Notes: generated by a model not told the origin, from the letters alone. DNA of 64,000 nucleotides from a bacterium (GCA_022072055.1 JAJVIK010000007.1:1-64000); one strand, 5' to 3'; positions 8,248-16,875 are shown, numbered from the stretch's first letter. Translations and numbers: made by a program.

Positions 8248-9402
8248 ATGCCCGCGCCTCCGCTCCGCTATCTCATCTATTTTGTCACCTCGCGCTGCAA
8301 CCTTCGTTGCGCGCACTGCTTCTACTTGGATGAGCTCGGTCCGAGTAACGAGCTTTCCCTTCCGGAGATCGAGCGGTTGTGCCGAAGCCTGGGGAGCCTT
8401 TCTTTCCTGCGCCTTACCGGCGGGGAGCCGTTCCTTCGCCGGGACCTCGATGAGGTGATGCGCCTCTTCCACACCCTTGCCGGAACCCGCCGCATGGGGG
8501 TCATCACCAACGGCACCAAGCGCGAGAATGTGCGTCGCGTCCTCGAAAGCTTGAAAGTCCACGCGCCGAAGCTCCTCCTCGATGTCGGGGTGTCGATTGA
8601 TGATCTCGGCGCGGAGCATGACTCGATCCGGGGTCGCAAGGGGGTCTATGACGAAGCGGTCGGTCAGATCGAGGACCTGCTCCGGTTCCAAAGGGATTGG
8701 CCGAACCTGGAGGTCTCCACGGTGGTGACCGCGAGCGGTAAGAACACCCCCCGTTTGCGTGAGATTTACGATTTCCTGCATGGCCTTGGGGTGAACCGAA
8801 TCTCCTGCAATCTGGTGCGCGGGTATGTGGCCGATCAGGCGCTGACCAACGTGGATTTGGAGGCCTATCAGGAGTTTCTCTCTTGGACCGATGAGCACAA
8901 TCGGGCCAATCACCACGGGCTTGGGGCGATTGTTCGCCGGGCCAAGAACCATGTGGGCCGCGAGGCGGTGAAACGCATCCTTGAGGCGCGGGAGAGCGGC
9001 AGACCCCTCGCCAAGTTCCGGCCCTTTGGGAGGAAATCAGCCGCCTCGGAGCCGTGCGCGAAAACGCTTCCGGAAGGAGACGGTCACTATCTGCTGGGCG
9101 CCGACGCCCCGATCCACTGTCAGGCCGGGCGCGCCATCGCGGTCCTTCAACCGGAAGGGGATGTGAACCTGTGCGAGGTGTTGGACTGGCCGCTCGGCAA
9201 CCTGCGCGAGGTGGATTTCAATTGGAGCGCGATCTGGGAAGGCGAGCGCGCCGAGGAGGCCCGCGCCATGATCGATCAGACCGGCTGCTCCTGCACCCAC
9301 GAATGCTTTCTGACCGCGAGCATCCTGTTCGGGAAGGAGCATTACCCGCGCCTGGCCCGCGAGGTGGCGCGCGAGTCCGTGGCGACTGTCTTGCGGGGGT
9401 GA
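8248..9402 (+). CDS. Radical SAM protein with SPASM-like C-terminal cysteines
   Basis: From the ATG at 8248 the protein has 384 residues. The N-terminal TIM-barrel half has the cluster motif C17-N-L-R-C21-A-H-C24 and the SAM-binding G-G-E-P near residue 54. The C-terminal third holds at least seven more cysteines (for example a C-S-C-T-H-E-C run near residue 347), as in SPASM/twitch domains that carry auxiliary iron-sulfur clusters. Such enzymes modify peptides, act as sulfatase-activating enzymes or work on cofactors. No precursor peptide is seen nearby, so the substrate is unknown. An in-frame start at 8203 would run through the hairpin repeat and is less likely. Confidence 0.9.
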   Translation: MPAPPLRYLIYFVTSRCNLRCAHCFYLDELGPSNELSLPEIERLCRSLGSLSFLRLTGGEPFLRRDLDEVMRLFHTLAGTRRMGVITNGTKRENVRRVLESLKVHAPKLLLDVGVSIDDLGAEHDSIRGRKGVYDEAVGQIEDLLRFQRDWPNLEVSTVVTASGKNTPRLREIYDFLHGLGVNRISCNLVRGYVADQALTNVDLEAYQEFLSWTDEHNRANHHGLGAIVRRAKNHVGREAVKRILEARESGRPLAKFRPFGRKSAASEPCAKTLPEGDGHYLLGADAPIHCQAGRAIAVLQPEGDVNLCEVLDWPLGNLREVDFNWSAIWEGERAEEARAMIDQTGCSCTHECFLTASILFGKEHYPRLAREVARESVATVLRG

Positions 9403-9477
9403 GCGGAATTCGAGCGCTGACTTACCTTGGAGGGGCTCGCTCGCGCCCACCGAGTCCACGGCGGCCGCGAAGAAACC

Positions 9478-9497
9478 GGACACGACAAAGCGTGTCC
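9478..9497. repeat. Perfect hairpin repeat downstream of the radical SAM gene
   Basis: GGACACG at 9478-9484 pairs with CGTGTCC at 9491-9497 around ACAAAG. It lies between two convergent genes. With no T-run on either side, a REP-like repeat is more likely than a simple terminator, although it may slow transcription from both sides. Confidence 0.55.
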
Positions 9498-9507
9498 CTC
9501 CTGATGT

Positions 9508-10152
9508 TTAAGACACCCCCGCCGCCAGACTCAACTTCTCCCTCAATATCGGTAGCGCCTCCCGCGCGAAATCCGAAAGGCGGCGCTGCGCCGCTTCGAC
9601 ACTCCCGTTGTCGATCTGAGTGGAGAGCCGGATCAGCACCGAGGGTTGTGTGGAGAAGAGCACCTGGTTGATCACCAGGTGGATTTGATGACGGATGTAG
9701 TTCGGAGTCTCCTTGCCCTCGCTGAAGAACCAGTAGTTCACCAACTGGTTGTCGGCGTCCCGGGTGAGGCGTAGCACGGTCGCCCGCCCATCGGGGTCAA
9801 TATCCACCATTCCGCGCGACACAAGGGTGTACCCGCCCGCCTGGTAACAGACCTCGGGGGGGTGCATGGAGTGCCGGTGCCCGCTCGAAAACACCAGACT
9901 GAGCGCCACCTCGCCGGCATTGCCGGTGTTCCGGTAGATCCGGTGAAAGATGTCGTCGGTGCCGAGTATCCGCTTCTCGTCCTGCCCCACCGGGAGTTCG
10001 CGCGCGAGGGTCCAGGACCCGAGGACCGTGGGGATGCGCTTGCCGACCCGCTCCCCCTGGGGTTCATGGTCGCCGGGCTCGGGAATGCTGGCGTTGACCA
10101 CCAAGGTCACGGCCAGGAGAACCACCGAGGCAACAAGGCGCGCCTTATTCAC
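9508..10152 (-). CDS. epsI: EpsI family exosortase-associated protein
   Basis: The 214-residue product has a single N-terminal hydrophobic segment (about residues 5-21) and the EpsI/DUF3485 core, including the H-P-P-E-V-C-Y-Q-A-G-G-Y motif near residues 96-107. EpsI proteins stand beside or are fused to exosortases and are needed for exopolysaccharide export; their exact reaction is unclear. The start ATG overlaps the stop of the exosortase gene by four bases (ATGA), so the two are translationally coupled. It is the last gene of the run glycosyltransferase, exosortase, EpsI. Confidence 0.92.
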   Translation of the reverse strand: MNKARLVASVVLLAVTLVVNASIPEPGDHEPQGERVGKRIPTVLGSWTLARELPVGQDEKRILGTDDIFHRIYRNTGNAGEVALSLVFSSGHRHSMHPPEVCYQAGGYTLVSRGMVDIDPDGRATVLRLTRDADNQLVNYWFFSEGKETPNYIRHQIHLVINQVLFSTQPSVLIRLSTQIDNGSVEAAQRRLSDFAREALPILREKLSLAAGVS

Positions 10153-11078
10153 GACTCCGTTCCTTTCGGCGCGCGCTTTTCAGTAAGACCCGGAATCTGT
10201 TCGAGGCCCCAGTACAGAAGGAACAGCATCCCGAAGGCCACGACGAAGATCGCCCAGCCGGAAAGGTCATGCACCTTTCCCGAGGCGACCCCGCTCCCCC
10301 AATAGTGGGCCACCGCGACCAGCGCGAAGATGCGGAGGATATTGGTCACCACCGCCACCGGGGCCGAGAGGATGAAAAGGATCAAGGAGCCGAGAGGCGA
10401 GAGCCTCGATTGATAGGCGAAGACCGCGCCGAGCGCGAGCAGGGAGATCAACGAGCGCAGTCCGGCGCAAACATCCCCCACCACGAGGACATCCGCGTTG
10501 TGGAAATGGATGTAATTCCCGCTGTAGACCACATACCAGTCCGGGGGCGAAAGGGAAACCGCCGCCGCGGTGACAAAAATGCGGAGCTTGTAAGTGATCA
10601 GGTCGATCAACCCATCCGGAAGGGGAACCATGAAGAACAGGAACAACCAAGGGAGGAGCGTGGCGCGAACCATCTCTCTCCCGAAAAAGAGATAATTGAA
10701 ACCGAGGAGATAGAAGACAAAGGCCACATATTTCGGCGGATACATGTGGCAGAGGGTGGAGGCCAGATACACCAGGCTGCACGGAAGAAGCACGGCAAGC
10801 CCGCCCCAGCTGGGGCGGATCGGGATCGCCCGGAGGGTCTCTTTGCGCCCCCAGAGCATCCAGGCCGCGACAAACGGGACAAGCGGGCCATGCGAATAGT
10901 ACCCCTGTTCCTTGGTCCAAGCCCGCCAAACCACTTGGAGAGGCTCGTGGTAGAGCGCGCCGAGGAGCGCGAGGAGCGCCACGACCAACAGAGTCATGGC
11001 GACTCCGGCTTTCCTGAGGATCGATTCGATCTCCTTGAGGAACGGAGGAAGGACGGCGGGGAAGGCTCCCGAGGACAA
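10149..11078 (-). CDS. Exosortase (EpsH/Xrt family transpeptidase)
   Basis: The 309-residue protein is an integral membrane protein with about eight hydrophobic helices. The catalytic triad of exosortases is in place: Cys204 in V-C-A-G-L-R-S-L, Arg249 in N-I-L-R-I, and His270 in G-K-V-H-D-L-S-G-W. The early Y-Y-S-H-G-P-L motif is also typical. Exosortases process PEP-CTERM sorting tails, usually alongside exopolysaccharide synthesis. The TTG start at 11078 is supported by AAGGAG six bases upstream. No PEP-CTERM tail is visible in any secreted protein in this window, so its substrates lie elsewhere. It is coupled to epsI and follows a glycosyltransferase gene by 45 bases. Confidence 0.93.
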   Translation of the reverse strand: MSSGAFPAVLPPFLKEIESILRKAGVAMTLLVVALLALLGALYHEPLQVVWRAWTKEQGYYSHGPLVPFVAAWMLWGRKETLRAIPIRPSWGGLAVLLPCSLVYLASTLCHMYPPKYVAFVFYLLGFNYLFFGREMVRATLLPWLFLFFMVPLPDGLIDLITYKLRIFVTAAAVSLSPPDWYVVYSGNYIHFHNADVLVVGDVCAGLRSLISLLALGAVFAYQSRLSPLGSLILFILSAPVAVVTNILRIFALVAVAHYWGSGVASGKVHDLSGWAIFVVAFGMLFLLYWGLEQIPGLTEKRAPKGTES

Positions 11079-11123
11079 TCCGGTCTCCTTGGCGTCGGAG
11101 AGTCGAGCGGCGCGCGGCCCCTG

Positions 11124-12236
11124 CTATCCGAGAACCTCTTCGTATAAGGCTCGTAGGTTTTCCAGCATCTTCCTTTCGGTGAACACGGTTGTCGCCCGTG
11201 CGCGTCCGTTATCTCCCAGTCTAATCTTGAGTGTCTCATCGGACAAGATAGCGTTGATTGCCCCGGCAAGAGCCCCGGAGTCTCCCGGCGGAACCACCAA
11301 GCCGGTCTCCCCATGGAGATTGATGAAAGAAGTTCCCGTTCCCACCTCGGTACAGACCACCGGGGTCCCACGGGACATGGCCTCAATCTGGGTGAGGCCG
11401 TAAGACTCGGTGCGGTTCACCGAAGGGAGCGCGAAAACATCCGCGCGGTCGTAGTAGGCCACCAATTCCCGGTCTTCAATCCTTCCCACCAGTCGAACCC
11501 GGCCCTCCAGACCGAGCTCGGCGATGCGCCTCTCGAGCGCCCCTTTCAGGTAGCCCTCTCCGACAATCAGACAGGTGGCCTCGACCTCGCGCATCGCCTC
11601 CACCAGGACCTCGACACCCTTGTAATGGATCAGCCGTCCCACAAACAAGACCACCGGGCCCGTGACATCCCGGCGAAGCTCGGCCAGGAGGGCGCGGCTT
11701 CGTTCGGTCTCCACCAGGGCGTTCTCGGCAAGGCCATAGGGAAGCACGCGCACTTTGTGGAGATAGCGCGAGAGGACCGGCGAGGTCCGGGCAAAGTTTT
11801 CCGAGCTGGTGGTGATGACCTCGGCGCGGTCGAGAAAGAGCTTTTGAAGGGGGGAATAAGGGATGTTGAGCAGCCTTTGGCGGGTCACATCCATGTGATA
11901 GGTCGCGATCAACTTGCAGCGCAGCCCCGAAAACAGAAGGGAGGCTTCCGCCATCGGGTTGGTCATGTGGACATGAACCAGATCGGGGTCCGAGGCCCGC
12001 AGCCAGTATGGGAAAGAAGGGCACAGCGACATCCGTCGGACATGAAGCAGGCGCGCGACCCGAGTGACGGGCACGCCCTCCTCCACCGAGTGGGTGGTGA
12101 CCGGTTCGGTGTTCGAGACGACCGCGCGGACCGCGTAGCGGCCCTTGAGGCCCTGACAGAACTGATAAACGACCCGCTCGATCCCGCCCAGGGGACCGTA
12201 GTAATGAGCCGCTTGGACTACCCCCAGCTGTTTCAT
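11124..12236 (-). CDS. Family 4 glycosyltransferase
   Basis: The 370-residue cytosolic enzyme has the GT-B fold of GT4 transferases: an N-terminal glycine-rich acceptor loop (Y-G-P-L-G-G-I-E-R), a V-L-P-Y-G switch near the middle, V-V-L-F-V-G-R-L-I-H-Y-K-G opening the donor domain, and the E-x7-E type donor motif in S-Y-G-L-T-Q-I-E-A-M-S-R-G-T-P-V-V. Sugar and acceptor are unknown. Its place directly before exosortase and epsI, on the same strand, suggests a step in exopolysaccharide assembly. Confidence 0.9.
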   Translation of the reverse strand: MKQLGVVQAAHYYGPLGGIERVVYQFCQGLKGRYAVRAVVSNTEPVTTHSVEEGVPVTRVARLLHVRRMSLCPSFPYWLRASDPDLVHVHMTNPMAEASLLFSGLRCKLIATYHMDVTRQRLLNIPYSPLQKLFLDRAEVITTSSENFARTSPVLSRYLHKVRVLPYGLAENALVETERSRALLAELRRDVTGPVVLFVGRLIHYKGVEVLVEAMREVEATCLIVGEGYLKGALERRIAELGLEGRVRLVGRIEDRELVAYYDRADVFALPSVNRTESYGLTQIEAMSRGTPVVCTEVGTGTSFINLHGETGLVVPPGDSGALAGAINAILSDETLKIRLGDNGRARATTVFTERKMLENLRALYEEVLG

Positions 12237-12262
12237 TTGCGGAAATGGTGGCCCGGAACAGA

Positions 12263-12292
12263 AATGGGGGGAAGGATGTCCTTCCCCCCATT
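12263..12292 (-). terminator. Near-perfect palindrome, candidate terminator of the secreted-protein gene
   Basis: Fourteen bases at 12263-12276 are the exact reverse complement of 12279-12292, with TG between them. On the minus strand the stem is followed by a T-richer stretch (TTTCTGTT) and lies between the end of the secreted-protein gene and the start of the glycosyltransferase gene. Confidence 0.5.
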
Positions 12293-12345
12293 CGTTTCAC
12301 GCCTGGGGTTGCGCTTGGCGTTGGCGGCCGAGCGCGCCCTTTCCC

Positions 12346-14958
12346 TTAGAAGCCGGTTTCGCCGGCTTCTGTTTCATCGAACGCGAAGAGTTCGATATCC
12401 ACCGCGTTCTGGTCGAGGGTGTGGTCGTTGAGCGGCCAGGCCGGGAGCAGTTCATCCGGCATGTTCCGCGCCGCGCCGAACACGTTCACCACGCCGTTCT
12501 TGTCCAGCGTGTAGAACCCATCCGCGCACCCCGCCGAGAACTCGAAGTCCACGAAGATTGAGAAGGCGTCGATGCCGTACTGGGTATCGTCGCTCTCGTC
12601 TTCGGCCGTGTCGGGATCATCGAAGCCGGCCACGATATAGCGCATGCCGACCGTGGTGATCAGGCTGCCCGGATTCATCGGATCCTCGTTGCGGGTGTAG
12701 AACACGCCGTTGGTGGGATCGTTCACCGGGATCGGGTGGATGCCGCCCCAGCCATCGAACACCACCGCGCCCTCCGAGGTGCCCGGGAAGAGCTCGATGT
12801 CGCGCGCGATGTCGAGACCCGGGAAGAACGGCCAGACATAACCGCCCTGAGCCGGATCGGGTTCGAGGAGCTTGGCCGGATCATTGGCCGGAGCGCCGGA
12901 GTAGGTCCCGGGAGCCACGAACGAGCCATCCGGATTGATCTGGTAGTGGCCGCCCTGGCTGTCGATCACGATGTAGCCGTCCGCCCGGTTATCGGCCGGA
13001 GCCACATCGATCACCGCCAGCGCCACCGCCCGCAGCGAGGCGCCGCCCGGATTGGGCAGGCTGCCCGCGCGGAAGCTGCCGAACCCGATGTCGGCGCCGA
13101 TGCCGAGGTTGTCGGTGTTCGGAACCAGCGACGGGTCGCCCATGTTCTTGGTGTCGCCGCTCCTGTAGATCCCGCCGTAGTCGGCCAGGACCCAGAAGCC
13201 TTCGCTGGAGGCGGACATCTCAAGGTCCACCGCGCGTCCGCTCGGGAACATGCCGCCCACGGGGATGAGCGAGTCGATGTCTTGCATGATGTTGTCGCCG
13301 GGGTTCTCGACAAAGTAAGCCACTCCCGCGCCATCCAGAACCACCAGGTCATGGGTCGGGCTGCTCACGCTGTCATCCGCGGTGGCGCGCTCCATGTCCT
13401 TGGCGTAATCCTGAATCGGGAACGGCGGGCTGATGCCGTTGATGTCGATCACCACCGGATGGCCGATGCGCTCGATCTGACCGTTGGAGAGCAACAGGTA
13501 AAGGCCGCTGTCGCATCCGGGGGTCGGAGTCGCGCCCGGCGAGGTTTCGGTCGGAGTGAAGGTCGGCACGACGCCGGTCTCGGTCGGAGTCGCGGTGAAC
13601 GAGGTCTCGGTCTCGGTCGGAGTCGCCGTCGGCTCCGGACAGAGGGCGTCCACGCACGACACGCCGATGCCGTTGGTGAAGCCGCTGAAGTCGGTCTCCT
13701 CGTTGCCGGGGATGCCGTCGCCCAGGTTATACAGCGGGCAGAAGTCCAGCGGCCAAGCGAACGGAGTCGAGCAGGAGATGCCCGGGACTTCGTTGGTGCA
13801 CAGGCAGCAGTGGAACGGAGTCTCGCCCTGGATGTAGATGGTTCCGAGCGGTTGTCCCGCGGTCGAGGCGACCAGCGAGCCGCCGGACTGCATCGAGATG
13901 CAATCGAGCACCTGCGAGACGATCGAATTCAGGGCGTCGTCGCAGCTGAACGGCGTTTGATCGCCGGGGTTCGGATCCGCCAGCGCGGCGAGATCGAGCG
14001 TGCACTCGAAGAACGGAGTCTCGTTGCACACGGTCGGCCCGCACTGGGTGGCGCTGGAGACGCCTTGCGCGATCCGGACGGTCACCGGCAGCGCGTTGGG
14101 CGAAATCTCGCCGGCGCACTCGAAGACCAGGTTGCCCGCCTGGACACACACGAAGGGCGGCTCGGTCGAGGTCGGAGTCGCGGTTTCCGTCACGGTGTCG
14201 GTTGGTGTTTCGGTCACCGTCTCGGTCGGCGGAATCGGTGTCTCAGTTGGGGTTTCCGTTACCGTGTCGGTCGAGGTTTCAGTCGCCGATTCCGTGGGTG
14301 TTTCGGTCGGGGGCACTGCGGTTTCCGTCGGCGTCGGGGTGGCTGACGGCGGGCAAACCGCATCCAGACACTCAATGCCGATGCCGCTCACAAAGTCGAC
14401 GATGTCGTTCGCCTCATTGCCGTCGATGCCATCACAGAGGTTGTACACCGGGCAATTGCCGATGGGGATGCCGAATCCCGAGCCGCACGCGGAGGGGCCG
14501 GTGGTGGTCTCCCAGCAGACACAGCAATAGAACGGGATCTGGCTCTGGATCAGGATCGAGCCAGGCGCGCCCGAGACCGGGATCCATTGGAAGTTGCCGG
14601 TCAGATTGGCGTCGATGCAATTCCCGATCTGGGTGACCATGGCGGAAAGCACGTCATCGCAGTTCGGGTTGGTGACCGGCGCGAATGGGTTGCAGGTCAC
14701 ATTGCACTCGACAACCACGGGGGCGGCGGTGTTGGTGCAAAACACGGGAACGCAATCGGTTGTTCCCAGCGTGATGCCGCCCATCAGGGTGAAACGGAAG
14801 GTTTCCGTGGCCGAGGCGGTAAAACCCCCCGTGCACGAAAGGGTCAGTGTGGCGGCCTGCACGCAGTTGAAGGGGACCCCCGCCCGCGCCGGAGCCGCGC
14901 ACACAGCCAGGAGCGCGACCGCGCCCAAGAGTGCTCCGATGGTTCCGCGTAATTTCAT
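12346..14958 (-). CDS. Secreted multidomain protein: two Cys-rich modules, TPE linkers, predicted six-bladed propeller
   Basis: The start is the ATG at 14958, because GGGAGG lies seven bases upstream and overlaps a longer reading; the product is 870 residues (numbering below is from the upstream ATG at 14982, eight codons earlier). Signal peptide to about 34. Cys-rich module 1 spans 38-211 and module 2 spans 277-449; they are clear duplicates sharing F-x-C-V-Q-A, C-D-D-x-L, P-F-x-C-C-x-C and C-P-x-Y-N-L-x-D-G-I-x-G-N-E. Thr/Pro/Glu linkers lie at 212-275 and 450-489. From 490 to the end there are six copies of an aliphatic-D-x-x-G-G repeat, reading as a beta-propeller whose final strand (A-V-D-I-E-L) would close the first blade. 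No sorting tail is seen. The C-terminal domain is paralogous to that of the protein at 18374-20227. Role unknown; adhesion or surface scaffolding is inference. Confidence 0.85.
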   Translation of the reverse strand: MKLRGTIGALLGAVALLAVCAAPARAGVPFNCVQAATLTLSCTGGFTASATETFRFTLMGGITLGTTDCVPVFCTNTAAPVVVECNVTCNPFAPVTNPNCDDVLSAMVTQIGNCIDANLTGNFQWIPVSGAPGSILIQSQIPFYCCVCWETTTGPSACGSGFGIPIGNCPVYNLCDGIDGNEANDIVDFVSGIGIECLDAVCPPSATPTPTETAVPPTETPTESATETSTDTVTETPTETPIPPTETVTETPTDTVTETATPTSTEPPFVCVQAGNLVFECAGEISPNALPVTVRIAQGVSSATQCGPTVCNETPFFECTLDLAALADPNPGDQTPFSCDDALNSIVSQVLDCISMQSGGSLVASTAGQPLGTIYIQGETPFHCCLCTNEVPGISCSTPFAWPLDFCPLYNLGDGIPGNEETDFSGFTNGIGVSCVDALCPEPTATPTETETSFTATPTETGVVPTFTPTETSPGATPTPGCDSGLYLLLSNGQIERIGHPVVIDINGISPPFPIQDYAKDMERATADDSVSSPTHDLVVLDGAGVAYFVENPGDNIMQDIDSLIPVGGMFPSGRAVDLEMSASSEGFWVLADYGGIYRSGDTKNMGDPSLVPNTDNLGIGADIGFGSFRAGSLPNPGGASLRAVALAVIDVAPADNRADGYIVIDSQGGHYQINPDGSFVAPGTYSGAPANDPAKLLEPDPAQGGYVWPFFPGLDIARDIELFPGTSEGAVVFDGWGGIHPIPVNDPTNGVFYTRNEDPMNPGSLITTVGMRYIVAGFDDPDTAEDESDDTQYGIDAFSIFVDFEFSAGCADGFYTLDKNGVVNVFGAARNMPDELLPAWPLNDHTLDQNAVDIELFAFDETEAGETGF

Positions 14959-15343
14959 TTCCATACCTCCCAAGGATTTCATTCCAGTGGATCACAAATC
15001 AGAGCCCACGACCCCTCGTGGACAATAAACCGCCTATTGTCTCAGGGTTGGTCCGTCATAGACGACCATGACATTCAAACACGGAAGCCCCCCACTCAGG
15101 GATGACGCGCAACGGTGTTCAAATCAATGGAGCTCCCATCTCTCCCGGGGACAACACCCCGGAGCCTAGTTCACAAAGTATCACGAGAACGGGGAACTGT
15201 CTACACGTTTGCTCACCTCCTAGGCGAAATGATTTTGGGGGGGCCGGCGGGGACTGACGCAGCCCGCAATCGCCCCTCCAATCGGGGACTGCCCAAGGGA
15301 ATGGAGGTTTGGTAGACTGAACGGGTAAAGGCGAGGAATCACG
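14959..15343. other. Divergent regulatory region with two adjacent inverted repeats
   Basis: There is no plausible gene in these 385 bases between the minus-strand secreted-protein gene and the plus-strand DtxR-type gene. Two operator-like palindromes stand side by side: CCACGA-N4-TCGTGG at 15006-15021 and GACAATA-N7-TATTGTC at 15021-15041, about 50-85 bases upstream of the secreted-protein start. TAGACT at 15313-15318 could be a -10 box for the regulator gene. Confidence 0.5.
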
Positions 15344-15901
15344 GTGAAGACGAGCGTCAACCCCGAAGTCTGGAAGCAGTTCGACGAGAATGACGTGACC
15401 CACAGCATGGGGCACTACCTGATGGCGATTCGCGACCTGCTGAAGGCCCGGGGCTACGCCCGAGTGACCGATGTCGCCTCTCACCTTGAGGTCAGTCGCA
15501 GCAGCGCCTCCACCGCGCTCGCCTCGCTCAAGAAGAAGGGGCTGGTGGACGAGGACGACAACCACTTCCTGCGCCTTTCTCCAAGGGGGGAGGCCATCGC
15601 GCTTCAGATTGTCCGCAATCACCTGGTGCTCGAGAACTTCTTCCGCCACATCCTCGGCGTGGAGGAGGAGCAGGCGCTTGTGGACGCCTGCAAGATGGAG
15701 CACCTACTCTCCCCTGAAACCAGCTACCGTCTGCTGGCGCTGGTGCAGACCCTGCAGAACGACGAGGAGTTGAGGAGGCGCGCGATCGAGGGGGTCAACG
15801 GGCAGGTCTGCCAACAGCCGGAGGAGTGCCCGATCTGCTCGGACACCAATCCTTGCCCGATGGACAAGTCGCTCAGCGCCTTGCGGAAGAACCCGATCTG
15901 A
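15344..15901 (+). CDS. DtxR/MntR family metal-dependent regulator with a Cys-rich tail
   Basis: The 185-residue protein starts at a GTG. It has an N-terminal winged helix (residues 20-85, with recognition helix around S-R-S-S-A-S-T-A-L-A-S-L-K-K-K-G-L) and the DtxR dimerisation/metal domain. Metal ligands expected from the family are visible: His93, Glu97, and the C116-x2-E119-H120 motif. Members repress iron or manganese uptake genes when metal is bound. Unusually, the tail carries four cysteines (C-Q-Q-P-E-E-C-P-I-C and a later C-P-M-D) that could bind another metal or an iron-sulfur cluster. It lacks the SH3-like domain of full DtxR. Targets are unknown; the palindromes just upstream are candidates. 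Confidence 0.87.
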   Translation: MKTSVNPEVWKQFDENDVTHSMGHYLMAIRDLLKARGYARVTDVASHLEVSRSSASTALASLKKKGLVDEDDNHFLRLSPRGEAIALQIVRNHLVLENFFRHILGVEEEQALVDACKMEHLLSPETSYRLLALVQTLQNDEELRRRAIEGVNGQVCQQPEECPICSDTNPCPMDKSLSALRKNPI

Positions 15902-15934
15902 TCGCCCTTGGCGCTCTTCGCTCAATGGAAATCC

Positions 15935-16630
15935 ATGTCGGACCAGCATGACCGCGTCTTTCCAAGGCGGCCCCCCGAATTCGCGCGCGATGGCCGAGTC
16001 ACCCGGATCGAGCGCTTGGCCGATCTCGCGCGACTGAACCGGTGGTTTCTGAGACGTCCGCCGATCCGAATCGAACCGTCGGAGGGTGACATCATCAGCC
16101 CGGCGCAAGCCCGGATACAGACCCTTGCGCCGATTGATCCTTCCGGATGGATCGAAGAGAAGAGCGTCTTCGGACAACCTCGTCGAATCCAAATTCGCGA
16201 AATCCTCAGGGACGACTCGCTCGCGGAGTCCTTCGTGGGCGGAGAAACGATCAAGCTCTACCTGGCCCCTTGGGACCTTCACTTTCTCCTCTTCCCTGTT
16301 CCGGGGATTGTGAGCCGGTATGAATACCGTTCGGGATGGGCCGTGCCGCTCCTCTTCATGCGCAGCGGGGATGTGCTCAATCAACGGTTATGCGTGCGGA
16401 TTGAAACGGACTGGGGGTTTCCGGTTGGTGTGGTCCTGATCGGCTCGTGGATGGTGAACGGGATCCACCATGCCTTCCAGGAGGGCGCGCGTTATGATCG
16501 AGGCGCCGACCTCGGCCACTTCAAGATCGGCTCCTCGGTGGTGATGGCCTTCCCGCGCGGGAAGGTCCGCTGGCTTAAGGACCCCGGAGAGAAGGTCCGA
16601 CTGGGCGAGACAATCGCCAAGCTGGTTTAA
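15935..16630 (+). CDS. Phosphatidylserine decarboxylase family protein
   Basis: The ATG at 15935 gives 231 residues; a TTG at 15908 is possible (numbering here from that start). Family landmarks are in order: S-P-A-Q-A-R near 64 (canonical S-P-A-D-G), Y-L-A-P-W-D-L-H near 118-125 with Asp and His of the catalytic relay, and G-H-F-K-I-G-S-S-V-V near 203-212, where self-cleavage between Gly and Ser would create the pyruvoyl group. PSD makes phosphatidylethanolamine at the inner membrane. Several positions differ from the canonical motifs (A-R for D-G, G-S-S for G-S-T), so a different substrate is possible. It follows the DtxR-type gene by a short gap. Confidence 0.72.
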   Translation: MSDQHDRVFPRRPPEFARDGRVTRIERLADLARLNRWFLRRPPIRIEPSEGDIISPAQARIQTLAPIDPSGWIEEKSVFGQPRRIQIREILRDDSLAESFVGGETIKLYLAPWDLHFLLFPVPGIVSRYEYRSGWAVPLLFMRSGDVLNQRLCVRIETDWGFPVGVVLIGSWMVNGIHHAFQEGARYDRGADLGHFKIGSSVVMAFPRGKVRWLKDPGEKVRLGETIAKLV

Positions 16631-16836
16631 CCGATCGCGACCTGTTCTTCTTCCCCGCGCTCGCTGGAGCGGTTGGAGGACCTCAGGCGGAACAGATCCT
16701 CCATCGACTTCACGGACTGTTCCTCGATTTCCTTGCGAAACGGATTGCTTTCGCTCAGGTTGGTCAGCGCGAACAGGCGCAACCCTTGCTCCCAAATCAG
16801 ACTCTCCTCCAGAGCGGCCATTTCCCTATCGTTCAT
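16627..16836 (-). CDS. Small acidic protein, function unknown
   Basis: A 69-residue frame, charged and probably helical (M-N-D-R-E-M-A-A-L-E-E-S start). No family is recognised. It is probably real: GGGGAAA lies four bases upstream of the ATG, and a perfect TATAAT -10 box on the same strand (16876-16881) lies about 40 bases upstream. It converges on the PSD-like gene, with a four-base overlap of the ends. Confidence 0.5.
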   Translation of the reverse strand: MNDREMAALEESLIWEQGLRLFALTNLSESNPFRKEIEEQSVKSMEDLFRLRSSNRSSERGEEEQVAIG

Positions 16837-16875
16837 GGCTTTCCCCTTTTTCCTCAGTCTCCATGATAATATCGG

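Noticed and set aside
12349-12369. Hairpin GAAGCCGG/CCGGCTTC at the end of the secreted-protein gene
   Set aside because: It lies within the last codons and has no U-tract; the palindrome at 12263-12292 is the better terminator candidate.
12736-14346. A 536-codon plus-strand frame opposite the large secreted protein
   Set aside because: It mirrors the repeated Thr/Pro codons of the real gene and shows low-complexity Gly/Arg/Val sequence only.
13500-14400. Repetitive tracts that could be mistaken for CRISPR or tandem DNA repeats
   Set aside because: They encode Thr/Pro/Glu linkers, with irregular unit lengths and no spacers.
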